Below, one piece after another: positions 41,131 through 49,184 of a DNA stretch of 64,000 nt. Positions within the stretch are counted from its first letter, which is position 1. The number at the start of each line of letters is the position of its first letter. This stretch comes from Pseudaeromonas sharmana (lineage in GTDB: Bacteria > Pseudomonadota > Gammaproteobacteria > Enterobacterales > Aeromonadaceae): positions 124,001-188,000 of the forward strand of contig NZ_JBHSAF010000006.1 of assembly GCF_042649925.1 (NCBI RefSeq), read 5' to 3'. The position numbers and the translations under genes are program-made. The notes under the pieces are model-generated. The model made no database searches and was not told where the DNA came from. It saw nothing but the letters and a program-made list of their open reading frames with translations.

Positions 41131-42090
41131 ATGTCTCATAACCGTCTGACACTACTTCACACCTTCGAGGTTGCAGCACGCCTGTTGAGCTTCACCCTGG
41201 CGGCCGCGGAGCTGCACCTGACCCAGGGCGCCGTGAGTCAGCGCATTCGCCAGTTGGAGAATCAACTGGGCTTTCGTCTGTTCCTGCGTCTGACTCGTCG
41301 CTTGGCGCTCACCGCAGAGGGTGAGCGGCTTCTGATTACGCTGACGCGCTCTTTGCGGCACATCGACAACGAGATTGAGGATATTCGCGATGGCGATCTG
41401 CGTGGCACCCTGACGCTGGGCATAGCACCGACGCTGGGACTGCAGTGGTTATTACCCCGCTTGCCGCGTTTCCAGCAACGTTGGCCCAGTCTGAACCTGA
41501 TGTTGCGGGTACGCGCCGGCACCGTGGATTTCAATGAAGAGCGGGTGGATCTGGCGATCTATTACGGCGCCCCCCCTACCCCGGATCTGCACCGTGAACA
41601 TCTGATGGATGAACAGTTACTCCCGCTGTGCAGCCCGGAATACGCGGCACGTTTGCAACTGGCGGATCATCCGGAGCGGCTTGCCGATGCCTGTTTTATC
41701 CATGCGTCGGAGTCATCCGATGTGCAGCACCTGTTTTCCGAGTGGCGCCAGTGGTGCGAGCAAACCGGCCATGCGCTGCCTGTTGAAGGTCGCTACTACG
41801 GCTTCAATCACTACCTGATGGCACTGCAAGCCGCCTGTAATGGCATGGGAGTGATAATGGGGCGCCAGCGGCTGGCCGAAGCGATGATCGCGCGCGGAGA
41901 GCTGGTTTGCCCGTATGGTCCGGCGATTCCTGCCGGCCGTGACTACAGCCTGATCTATCCTCGCGAGCAACAACAGCGGCCACGCCTCAGCGCCTTCACC
42001 ACTTGGCTGAAATCCGCTGTGCAAGAGACAACGAACGACAGCCCAGACACGATCAAGACAGGAGGACCCGATGACAGCCAAGCGCAGTGA
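41131..42090 (+). CDS. LysR-family regulator (GcvA-like group)
   Basis: The 319-residue regulator has its HTH in FTLAAAELHLTQGAVSQRIR plus QLENQLGFRLFLRLTRRLAL (about 18-60) and a GcvA-like effector domain (ERVDLAIYYGAPPTPDLHRE, AACNGMGVIMGRQRLAEAMI). It is divergent from the GH4 gene and overlaps an acetyltransferase gene by 20 bases, so it may control one or both. The last ~25 residues are hydrophilic and variable. The effector is unknown. Confidence 0.92.
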   Translation: MSHNRLTLLHTFEVAARLLSFTLAAAELHLTQGAVSQRIRQLENQLGFRLFLRLTRRLALTAEGERLLITLTRSLRHIDNEIEDIRDGDLRGTLTLGIAPTLGLQWLLPRLPRFQQRWPSLNLMLRVRAGTVDFNEERVDLAIYYGAPPTPDLHREHLMDEQLLPLCSPEYAARLQLADHPERLADACFIHASESSDVQHLFSEWRQWCEQTGHALPVEGRYYGFNHYLMALQAACNGMGVIMGRQRLAEAMIARGELVCPYGPAIPAGRDYSLIYPREQQQRPRLSAFTTWLKSAVQETTNDSPDTIKTGGPDDSQAQ

Positions 42091-42679
42091 ATGGCAACGT
42101 ATGCTGGCCGGAGAAGAGTATGACGCCGCCGATCCCGCCCTGAGTGCAGCACGACGACGTTGTCGCCAGCTCTATCAGACGCTGAACAGTGGCTATGGTG
42201 AGGCTGACGCCTTGTTGTCCGAGTTGCTGGGCAGCCGTGGCCAGCAGTGCAGTATTCATCCCCCGTTCTTTTGCGACTATGGTTGCCATATCCATGTTGG
42301 CGAGAATTTTTACGCCAACGTCGGTTGTACGCTGATTGATGTCTGTGAAATTCGTATTGGCGATAACGTCCTGCTAGGCCCCAACGTCCAGATCTACACG
42401 GCCGGACATCCGATTGCCGTTGCACCGCGGATTGCCGGGCAGGAGTTTGGCAAACCGGTACGCATCGGCAACAACGTCTGGATAGGCGGTAGCGCTATCC
42501 TCTGTCCGGGAGTGACGATTGGCGATCACAGTGTCATTGGTGCCGGCAGCGTGGTGACTCGCGACATTCCGGCGGGCGTGGTGGCCGCAGGCAATCCGTG
42601 CCGGGTGCTGCGTACCATGACCGCTGCAGAATTGGCTGACGTCACCGGATCTTCGTCAACGACCTGCGCACAAGATTGA
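42071..42679 (+). CDS. Maltose/galactoside O-acetyltransferase (Maa/LacA-like)
   Basis: The 202-residue left-handed beta-helix acetyltransferase belongs to the NodL/LacA/Maa group. It has an N-terminal Maa helical cap (SEWQRMLAGEEYDAADPALS) followed by hexapeptide repeats, catalytic His in YTAGHPIAVAPR, and GNNVWIGGSAILCPGVTIGD. It transfers acetyl from acetyl-CoA to sugars, thought to detoxify unmetabolised sugars. AGGAGG lies 6 bases upstream of ATG 42071, inside the 3' end of the LysR gene, so translation is coupled. Length is close to E. coli Maa (183) with a short C-terminal extension. Confidence 0.93.
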   Translation: MTAKRSEWQRMLAGEEYDAADPALSAARRRCRQLYQTLNSGYGEADALLSELLGSRGQQCSIHPPFFCDYGCHIHVGENFYANVGCTLIDVCEIRIGDNVLLGPNVQIYTAGHPIAVAPRIAGQEFGKPVRIGNNVWIGGSAILCPGVTIGDHSVIGAGSVVTRDIPAGVVAAGNPCRVLRTMTAAELADVTGSSSTTCAQD

Positions 42680-42719
42680 ACTACCCTGAAGAAAAGGCCT
42701 TGCAGCAGCGGAGGAGACC

Positions 42720-43526
42720 ATGTGGAGCCGGCTCAGGCGAAGCATCAATGGGCATCTATGGCTGCTTGGCCTGTGGCTCCTCTGTGCATCCGATGTGCAG
42801 GCCCGACAGGCGCTGTTCGCCGCCATGTATGACGCTCCCCCCTTCATCATGGCGCGCAGCACTGTTACTTCCGAATCCGACGCCGAGGGGATCGACTGGG
42901 AGCTATTGCAAGAGTTGGCGTCGCGCAGCGGCATCGATATCTACCCGCTACGCTATCCGCTAGGCCGGGCTCTGAAGGATGTTGGCTCCGGAAAGATGGA
43001 TATCATCACCGGCCTGACGTTGCAAATGGCCAACCAGTACCAATTGGGACACCTTGAGCAACCCTACTATCAATGCCATGTTCGCTTCTATGCGACGGCA
43101 GCGCTGGCACCGAAGATTCACCGTTACCAAGACCTGAGCGGCAAGATTATTGGCCATGTGCGTGGCGCAGACTATTTTCACACCTTCGATCAGGACAGGA
43201 GCTTGCGCAAGAGTGCCGTCAACCATCTGCATCAACTGCCGGGCAAGCTGTTACGACAATATAATCAGCTCATCATCGCCCAGGATTGCCAGATGGACTA
43301 CCTGTTGGCCAAGTTGGGGCTGCAACAGCGGATCCAGCCGACCCGCTATGATCCCGGCATCCCCGTTTCGCTGTATGTCGGCTATTCGCGTCAGACGCTG
43401 TCTGCCAGTACGGTATCACGCTTGAATCAGGCCTTGCGCGACATGCTGGCGGAAGGATGGTTGCAGCAGGTGGCCGACAGCTACATTCATCCGCTGAGTT
43501 CACCCGTCACGCCGGCGCTTCCCTGA
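42720..43526 (+). CDS. Periplasmic solute-binding protein (SBP_bac_3 type)
   Basis: The 268-residue protein has a signal peptide (to about residue 29, ASDVQA) followed by a type-3 solute-binding fold: ALFAAMYDAPPFIM, EGIDWELLQELASRSGIDIY, YPLGRALKDVGSGKMDIITG and PVSLYVGYSRQTL. No transporter genes adjoin it, so it may be an orphan binding or sensing protein. Such stand-alone proteins are frequent in aquatic gammaproteobacteria. The ligand, probably an amino acid or similar small solute, is not predictable. Confidence 0.85.
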   Translation: MWSRLRRSINGHLWLLGLWLLCASDVQARQALFAAMYDAPPFIMARSTVTSESDAEGIDWELLQELASRSGIDIYPLRYPLGRALKDVGSGKMDIITGLTLQMANQYQLGHLEQPYYQCHVRFYATAALAPKIHRYQDLSGKIIGHVRGADYFHTFDQDRSLRKSAVNHLHQLPGKLLRQYNQLIIAQDCQMDYLLAKLGLQQRIQPTRYDPGIPVSLYVGYSRQTLSASTVSRLNQALRDMLAEGWLQQVADSYIHPLSSPVTPALP

Positions 43527-43641
43527 ACAGGCTCTAAACCGATGCCCGGTCCCCGCCACGCCAGTTGGCACTCTGCCGTACGAAGGCTTATCCTTACCTC
43601 ATCAGCACAAAAAACAGCCAATCCGATGGGAGGAGGTCATT

Positions 43642-44073
43642 ATGGTAATTGGAGGCCCGTCTTCGCTGACCAGCGCCAGCTTTGGCATCACGACGCTGCC
43701 GGCCAAGCCTGCCCCGACGCCTGAGCAGCAAAACCAACTGCAAGATGCGGCTCAGAATGCCCAGACGAGCAGACAAGGCGAGCAGGCCGCTCAACAGACT
43801 GCCGTCCGTACCGCCGTTGTGGGTGTTGTGGAAACAGAAAACCGGAATGACGCTATCGAGGCTTACGTCAATAGCAGCAATGGCTCTGATGGCAACAACG
43901 TCGAATTGGCGAGTCCTTCATCCGGCCGCATGATGGAGCTGTATCAGCAGCAACAGCGCGCCGATCTCGTGCAGAATATGCAAAAAAACGCCAATAGCCC
44001 TTTGCAGCAGAAGATGGATGAGATGACGGGGCTCGGCTCCGTCTCGGGCAACTATGTCTCGACTAAAGTCTGA
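43642..44073 (+). CDS. Hypothetical Gln/Ala-rich protein
   Basis: The 143-residue soluble protein has a start resembling flagellar or rod-type disorder (MVIGGPSSLTSASFGITT), long Gln/Ala-rich segments (QNQLQDAAQNAQTSRQGEQA) and a helical C-terminal part (MELYQQQQRADLVQNMQKNA). AGGAGG precedes ATG 43642 by 7 bases and a clean terminator follows, so it is a real monocistronic gene. No family is recognised and no signal peptide is seen. The composition suggests an extended or disordered protein. Confidence 0.7.
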   Translation: MVIGGPSSLTSASFGITTLPAKPAPTPEQQNQLQDAAQNAQTSRQGEQAAQQTAVRTAVVGVVETENRNDAIEAYVNSSNGSDGNNVELASPSSGRMMELYQQQQRADLVQNMQKNANSPLQQKMDEMTGLGSVSGNYVSTKV

Positions 44074-44089
44074 ACATGATTCACCTGAC

Positions 44090-44117
44090 GACACCTCCCT
44101 CTCGGAGGTGTCTTTTT
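44090..44117 (+). terminator. Terminator after the 143-residue gene
   Basis: GACACCTCC (44090-44098) pairs with GGAGGTGTC (44104-44112), loop CTCTC, then TTTTT. Confidence 0.92.
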
Positions 44118-44220
44118 AACTGCCGCCTTGTAACCGACCGCACACTCAATTCAATACTGAGATGACAAAATAGAGTTTCATATGCCACCTTGGTGTGAAG
44201 TCTATGGAGGGAATAACACG

Positions 44221-44817
44221 ATGAAGCAGCTCCTGAGCTGGGCATTGCTGGCGGCCTTGTATCCGTCACTGCTGCTGGCGGCTGAGAACGAAGGACGCCA
44301 ACCACTACGCTGGCAAATTACCCCGTATCTGGGTTATGGCAGCGAAATTCAGTTCGACGGTCAGGACGATTCTGGCAACGCCTCCGCCGACGCCGGCAGT
44401 CTGTTTGGGCTGAGTATCGGCAAGGAGACGGCCGATCCGGGCCTGATCGAGGTGCTCTTCAGTCACCAGAAGAGCACGCTGTCTCCCAGCCAGGGAACAG
44501 ACCTGAACATCAGTTATCTGCACTTTGCCGGCGCATTGATTTTCGAAAACAGCCTGCGCCCCTATGTCGGAGCAGGCATAGGCCTGAGCCATTTCAGTGC
44601 CTACGACAGCACGACACGCCCATCACTGGCGCTGGCTCTCGGTCTGCAGCCACGCCTTGGCGAACATCTGGCGCTGCGCGCCGAAATCAGGGGCTATGGC
44701 ACCTTTATCAGTGACAACAGCAGCTTCATCTGCGATCCCAAGCTCTGTAATCTCTACCTGCAGGGCGACATGGTGACGCAGGCGCAGGCCAACCTTGGCC
44801 TGACATTCCGTTTCTGA
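44221..44817 (+). CDS. Outer-membrane beta-barrel protein
   Basis: The 198-residue protein has a signal peptide (MKQLLSWALLAALYPSLLLA) and then alternating strands (WQITPYLGYGSEIQF, LRPYVGAGIGLSHF, LALRAEIRGYG) ending in LGLTFRF, with the terminal Phe required by the barrel-assembly machinery. It resembles eight-stranded OmpA/OmpW-like barrels. Two cysteines near the end (CDPKLC) may form a loop disulfide. ATG 44221 has GGAGGG 9 bases upstream. Substrate or role unknown. Confidence 0.85.
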   Translation: MKQLLSWALLAALYPSLLLAAENEGRQPLRWQITPYLGYGSEIQFDGQDDSGNASADAGSLFGLSIGKETADPGLIEVLFSHQKSTLSPSQGTDLNISYLHFAGALIFENSLRPYVGAGIGLSHFSAYDSTTRPSLALALGLQPRLGEHLALRAEIRGYGTFISDNSSFICDPKLCNLYLQGDMVTQAQANLGLTFRF

Positions 44818-44840
44818 CCCGCCAACCGGTTTGCGATATG

Positions 44841-44865
44841 AAAAAGCCCCTGAACGGGGCTTTTT
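44841..44865. terminator. Bidirectional terminator
   Basis: AAAAAGCCCC (44841-44850) and GGGGCTTTTT (44856-44865), with a 5-base loop, lie between the converging barrel gene and yiaV-like gene. Confidence 0.95.
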
Positions 44866-44888
44866 CTGACGCTGAAATCCAGGTCGAC

Positions 44889-46022
44889 TCAATGATCGAG
44901 ATACAGGTAGTGCATCCAGCCCGTCATGCGTAACAGCACCTTGCGCATCACGGCAACATGAGCGAAATGGTCGGTATAGATGGCGACCTGTGCTGCGACC
45001 CCATCCGGCAGGTCATACTCATCGATAGCGGGATCCAGCTCTATCTCGGCCAGAATGCCATTACGCCGATCAAAGCTGATGGTTTGCAGTTGTGTTTGCG
45101 CCTGATAGACCCCTTCAGGAATAGCGGGCAAAACCTGCTTCACCTTACCGTGGAACACGGTTCCCGGAATACCGGTAAATACCACTTCCGCCTCATCACC
45201 CGCTTTCACCCGCAGTAACGAATTCTGCCGAAACGACGCCATCACACTCCGCCCCTGCTTGGGAATGAAAAACATCGCCGGACGGAACGGCATGCTGTTG
45301 ACAAAACTGCCCTTGCTCAGCAGAACCTGGGTCACATAGCCATCGGTCAATGCTTTGACCTCAGTTTGCTGCAAGTTGTACTGTGCCTCGCGCAACTGCG
45401 CTTTGAGGCTGACGACCGAGGCATTTTCCCCATTGACGATGGCATTCAGCTGACTCTCGATTTGCTGTTGCTGCGCCAATGCGGCACTCAGACGGGCCTC
45501 CTGGGCCAGATAGGCTTGCTTGGCATTCGTTGCTTCTTGCTCGGTGAACGGATTCACCGTCTTGTTGGACGCCTTTTGATAACGCGCTAAATCTTTCATT
45601 GCCCGGTCACGCTCGGCTCGGGCCTGGGCCACCTGCGCCTTACTGGCATCGAGCTGATCCCGTTGTGCCGCCACCGCTTGAGTCGCGGTGATCAGATCGG
45701 CCTGGAGTCGATCTACGCGCGCCTGATAAATGGTTGGATCAATGCGAAACAGTACCTCACCAGCCTTCAGCGGTTGGTTTGGCGTTACCGGTACTTCACT
45801 GACGACACCCGATACCTGCGCGATGATCGGAACACCGATGACGGCCTTCTGGGCCACATAGGTATAGGGGTGGTTGTAATTCATGGTCAGCACCAGGCCG
45901 GCGACAATAAAAACCCCGCCCAGGACGGCCGTAGGCACAGTCCACTTGTTGACTGGAATCTTGAAAATCTTAAAACAGCCATAAGCAAAGGCTGCATAGG
46001 TCATGATAATCAGCAAATCCAT
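44889..46022 (-). CDS. yiaV: HlyD-family membrane fusion protein (YiaV-like)
   Basis: The 377-residue protein has two N-terminal hydrophobic segments (about 5-55) and then a HlyD/EmrA-like periplasmic part: lipoyl-half motif IAQVSGVVSEVPVTPNQPLK, a long coiled coil (about 95-200), and the second half VKALTDGYVTQVLLSKGSFV. It resembles E. coli YiaV (378 residues). The partner gene for the DUF3302 protein lies 4 bases upstream on the same strand, the same order as yiaW-yiaV in E. coli. It is probably part of an efflux or envelope-transport pair with unknown substrate. ATG 46022 has GGGAG upstream; the longer frame to 46055 overlaps the yiaW gene. Confidence 0.88.
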   Translation of the reverse strand: MDLLIIMTYAAFAYGCFKIFKIPVNKWTVPTAVLGGVFIVAGLVLTMNYNHPYTYVAQKAVIGVPIIAQVSGVVSEVPVTPNQPLKAGEVLFRIDPTIYQARVDRLQADLITATQAVAAQRDQLDASKAQVAQARAERDRAMKDLARYQKASNKTVNPFTEQEATNAKQAYLAQEARLSAALAQQQQIESQLNAIVNGENASVVSLKAQLREAQYNLQQTEVKALTDGYVTQVLLSKGSFVNSMPFRPAMFFIPKQGRSVMASFRQNSLLRVKAGDEAEVVFTGIPGTVFHGKVKQVLPAIPEGVYQAQTQLQTISFDRRNGILAEIELDPAIDEYDLPDGVAAQVAIYTDHFAHVAVMRKVLLRMTGWMHYLYLDH

Positions 46023-46026
46023 CTGC

Positions 46027-46386
46027 TTACTCTCCCTTGCCTGATGTGGGCTCAACCTGGGTTTCGGCAGGCAAGGATGTCAAACGCGACTCCAGTTCCA
46101 GCAGGCGTTTTTCCATCTCCTCGAGTCGCCCATGATCCTGGCGGATCTGATTAGCCATTCCCCAACCACGATCTTCACGGTACAGGGTGGCCCAAATCCA
46201 GAGGAACGGCCAGATGACATGGAGCGTAAACAGACTGATCCAACCGGCAATATGGATGGCATCCTGATGCGGATGGTTGCGTTTGACCGCTATATCGTAG
46301 GGGATGTCATGTATGATGATGACACCATAAAAACAGACTAGCAGGACGACCAACAGGACGCCCAGAGCAAAGTAATCCAGAAACAT
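46027..46386 (-). CDS. yiaW: DUF3302 inner-membrane protein (YiaW-like)
   Basis: The 119-residue protein has two transmembrane helices (about 5-28 and 48-70), with the family features FYGVIIIHDIPYDIAVKRNH and HIAGWISLFTLHVIWPFLWI. A charged C-terminal helix follows. It is the usual partner of the HlyD-like protein encoded immediately downstream. An AAGGAGTG site precedes ATG 46386. Function unknown; membrane anchoring of a transport complex is inferred from the pairing. Confidence 0.9.
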   Translation of the reverse strand: MFLDYFALGVLLVVLLVCFYGVIIIHDIPYDIAVKRNHPHQDAIHIAGWISLFTLHVIWPFLWIWATLYREDRGWGMANQIRQDHGRLEEMEKRLLELESRLTSLPAETQVEPTSGKGE

Positions 46387-46504
46387 GTCCTCACACTCCT
46401 TGTAACAACACTCTATGGAAGCTTAACAAAGTCTTGAGAATCCATTGCCGCCACAACGCCTGGATATGAAATGCATCACACCCGAAGCAGCGCTGAAAAC
46501 TCCA

Positions 46505-46894
46505 TTATTTGCCAGCCCGAAACCGGATCTGACGCGCGAGAAAACGATAGGCCTCATCGCTGAGGCTATCGGCAAAAATCCACAGGGTATGACGCGATTC
46601 GCCCTGTAAATCCAGCCAGAGGAATCCTGCCGCAATCCGGGAACCACTCCCCAGGGAAAAACGCTGTTGTTGCCAGTAGAGGGTCTCTCCCGACCACTCC
46701 AGCGCGAAATAACGCTGCCTCGCCTGCCATACAGCCCAACACAGGCTAAGGCCCCAGGCGGCACAAAATGCATACCAGACGCCACCATGCAACCAGAGCG
46801 ACAGCAACAGCAACAACAACAGATGGCCCCCCAGCAGAATCTGTTGATGCCGCAGTGATGGACTAACTTGCAGTACGCGTCTGATGGCTGTCAC
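46505..46894 (-). CDS. ygfX: YgfX-family membrane protein
   Basis: The 129-residue protein has two adjacent transmembrane helices (about 21-60; GGHLLLLLLLSLWLHGGVWY) and a soluble C-terminal domain, the arrangement of YgfX (CptA). It starts at GTG 46894 with GAGGTG upstream, overlapping the end of sdhE by 32 bases, the conserved sdhE-ygfX operon order. In E. coli YgfX was described as a toxin acting on the cytoskeleton and also as an SdhE-linked membrane protein; the role is debated. Confidence 0.85.
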   Translation of the reverse strand: MTAIRRVLQVSPSLRHQQILLGGHLLLLLLLSLWLHGGVWYAFCAAWGLSLCWAVWQARQRYFALEWSGETLYWQQQRFSLGSGSRIAAGFLWLDLQGESRHTLWIFADSLSDEAYRFLARQIRFRAGK

Positions 46895-47117
46895 GAATCA
46901 CCTCAATCAAGGCCCTAAACTCCGGTTGCTCCGGTACCTCGCCGCGCATCAGCCAACGGAACAGCTGCAAATCCGACTGCTCGAGCAGACGGACAAACGC
47001 CTCCTGCTGGCCGGGGAGCAATCGCGACCATTGCTGTTCCAAAAACGGCATCAGGATGACATCCAGCTCCAGCATGCCCCGCCGGCACTGCCAACGCAGC
47101 CACTCCTGTTCACGCAT
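46863..47117 (-). CDS. sdhE: FAD assembly factor SdhE
   Basis: The 84-residue protein has the defining RGxxE motif in CRRGMLELD (11-19). SdhE promotes covalent attachment of FAD to succinate dehydrogenase and fumarate reductase flavoproteins. ATG 47117 is chosen because it gives the family length (88 in E. coli) and has GGAG upstream; a much longer frame to 47366 is a shadow of ygfZ. It overlaps ygfX and is divergent from ygfZ, the normal gammaproteobacterial arrangement. Confidence 0.95.
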   Translation of the reverse strand: MREQEWLRWQCRRGMLELDVILMPFLEQQWSRLLPGQQEAFVRLLEQSDLQLFRWLMRGEVPEQPEFRALIEVIRDSHQTRTAS

Positions 47118-47237
47118 TGCTTTCTCCAACCGAATCCCATCGTTAACACCGATGCTATCAGCAGGAGATGGCGGCTGACAAACGACACGTTGATCATTAA
47201 CATTCAGCTCACATTGTTGGTCGATATGAAGAAAAAC

Positions 47238-48155
47238 ATGAACGCCATACCATTGAGTCTGCCCACTGCCCCGTCTCGATATCTCCTGAACCGGATGGGC
47301 GTCATTCGCCTGACCGGAGAGGATCGCGTCAAGTACCTGCACAGCCAGGTCACCTGTGATGTGCAAGCGTTACAGGCCGGTCAACACACCCTGGCAGGAC
47401 ATTGTGATCCGAAGGGCAAACTATGGAATCTGTTCCGTCTGGTGGTCGAACCAACATCGCTGCTGATGCTTTCGCCGCGCGAGCTGTTTGCCAAGGCATT
47501 ACCGGAGCTGAAAAAGTACGCAGTGTTTTCCAAGGTTGGGATTGAAGACGCCAGTGATGAACTTCCGCTGTTTGGCGTGGCAGGTCAGGGCGCCGATGCC
47601 TGGATACAGGCACAAGGGCTGCATGCAGCCGCCGTCGATGGTGCGCCGTATGCCATTCAGCTGGCGCCAGATCGCTGGTTGTTGCTGGGGCATCCCGCTG
47701 CAGTTGACACACTCCCCGCCGAGCCGGAGCTGGACTGGTGGGGACAAGAAATTCTGGCCGGTCTCCCTACAATGAGCGCGCTGCATCAGGGCGAATATAT
47801 TCCGCAAATGCTTAACCTGCAGGCGCTCAATGGCATCAGTTTCCGCAAAGGCTGTTATACGGGACAGGAAACGGTTGCCCGCGCCAAGTACCGTGGAGCC
47901 AATAATCGCCGCCTCTTCATTTTGCAGGGGCACGTCAGCGCCACACTGACGCCCGGTGACACGTTGGAATGGCAATTGGGCGAGCACTGGAAGCGCGTCG
48001 GCATAGTGCTGGATTGCTGGCAGCAACAGCAACAGGTATTGCTGAGCGCCGTATTGCCGCAGGATCTTGACGCCGATGCCTGCCTGCGCATTAAAGGCGA
48101 CGAGGGCAGCCATCTGCATGGCTTGCCATTGCCATACGCGCTGAGCGATGAATAA
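47238..48155 (+). CDS. ygfZ: tRNA-modifying protein YgfZ
   Basis: The 305-residue folate-binding protein is related to GcvT and needed for Fe-S enzymes such as MiaB. The signature K-G-C-Y-T-G-Q-E is present as FRKGCYTGQETVARAKYRG, with the functional cysteine. The N-terminal part has VTCDVQALQAGQHTLAGHCD. ATG 47238 is taken; ATG 47226 is a close alternative, and neither has a strong ribosome site. A longer frame from 46884 is antisense to sdhE. It ends in a bidirectional hairpin at 48154-48181. Confidence 0.95.
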   Translation: MNAIPLSLPTAPSRYLLNRMGVIRLTGEDRVKYLHSQVTCDVQALQAGQHTLAGHCDPKGKLWNLFRLVVEPTSLLMLSPRELFAKALPELKKYAVFSKVGIEDASDELPLFGVAGQGADAWIQAQGLHAAAVDGAPYAIQLAPDRWLLLGHPAAVDTLPAEPELDWWGQEILAGLPTMSALHQGEYIPQMLNLQALNGISFRKGCYTGQETVARAKYRGANNRRLFILQGHVSATLTPGDTLEWQLGEHWKRVGIVLDCWQQQQQVLLSAVLPQDLDADACLRIKGDEGSHLHGLPLPYALSDE

Positions 48156-48181
48156 ACAGCGGGCCTGCCGGCCCACTGTTT
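48154..48181. terminator. Bidirectional terminator-like hairpin
   Basis: AAACAG-C-GGGCC pairs with GGCCC-A-CTGTTT around TGC(C). It spans the gap between the converging ygfZ and universal stress protein genes, touching both stop codons. Confidence 0.75.
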
Positions 48182-49025
48182 AGCGCATGACCAGCACATC
48201 CCCTTTGTGCTGTAACAGCGCATGCAAGTGGTAGCCAGAGGTCCAGTGTTCGTCCTCCTGGTCCTCTGAACCGACGATCAGCAGTGCGTCACGCGACTGC
48301 TTCATGTGCTGTGATAACAGACTCGCGGCATCACCGGACAGCACTTCCCAGCGCGGCAAAGGCCCCGCAAGATGAGCCATCCAGTCAGCTAACTGATGTT
48401 CTGCCCGTGACTTGCGCGACTCCAGCCAATGCTGGGACTCCTGCTCCAGTTCGATAGCCAGCTGCGCCTCTGCCACCGGCTCCAGGACATGGATCACGGT
48501 CAATGCCGCCTCCAGCCAGTTGGCAAATGTCGCGGCGCGATGGAGCCGCGTCTGACCGGACGGATGCAATGTCAGCGCCAGCGTAAAATGCAGTGGTGCC
48601 GACCAGAACGGCGAATCATCATCGAGTATCAAGACGTCATAGCGCGTGGAGGGCGGCAACCGTTCGGCCAGCGAAGTACGCCAATGCGCCAGCAAGCCGT
48701 TGGCTTGCCGGTGTCCAAGAATGAGCAGATCGGGTTGTAACTCGCGCAACGCGAAATGTATCTGCTCCATGACCTCGCCAGCCTCTACCTGATAACGGCG
48801 AATATGGCACGGCAACGCGCTGGTGATACGCGTCAAATAATCCAGGCTGTGGCGTTTGAGATGCCACAATTCACTCTCGGTGACCGCTTTTTCATCCGCC
48901 ACCGGGATAACACTCAACAGCGTCAACTCGGCATTCATGCGGTGCGCAAGCTTCGCCGCCCGCTGAATCAGATGGCTGGCCTCATGTTGCAGATCCACTG
49001 CCAAAAGCAGTTGCTGGTATCGCAT
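48180..49025 (-). CDS. Tandem universal stress protein (UspE-like)
   Basis: This 281-residue protein has two Usp domains (about 1-133 and 140-281). It opens with MRYQQLLLAVDLQHEASHLI and has DLLILGHRQANGLLAHWRTS in the first domain. The glycine-rich nucleotide loop is degenerate in both halves, unlike the island-borne UspA protein at 12943. UspE-like proteins are linked to stress survival and aggregation. It is transcribed towards ygfZ. Confidence 0.85.
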   Translation of the reverse strand: MRYQQLLLAVDLQHEASHLIQRAAKLAHRMNAELTLLSVIPVADEKAVTESELWHLKRHSLDYLTRITSALPCHIRRYQVEAGEVMEQIHFALRELQPDLLILGHRQANGLLAHWRTSLAERLPPSTRYDVLILDDDSPFWSAPLHFTLALTLHPSGQTRLHRAATFANWLEAALTVIHVLEPVAEAQLAIELEQESQHWLESRKSRAEHQLADWMAHLAGPLPRWEVLSGDAASLLSQHMKQSRDALLIVGSEDQEDEHWTSGYHLHALLQHKGDVLVMR

Positions 49026-49184
49026 ATCCCCTCCAGCACACAGTTTTCTCCCCTTTGAGGCTAGGAATAGTTGTCTGATTCTGCCAGTGCGCTAAAAATA
49101 AACGACGAGTCTCAAATGCAGCATTGCACCGGCTCGGTCGTCAGCTTAACTTGAAAGGACAGGCTTTCTAATAAGGACGTTGCT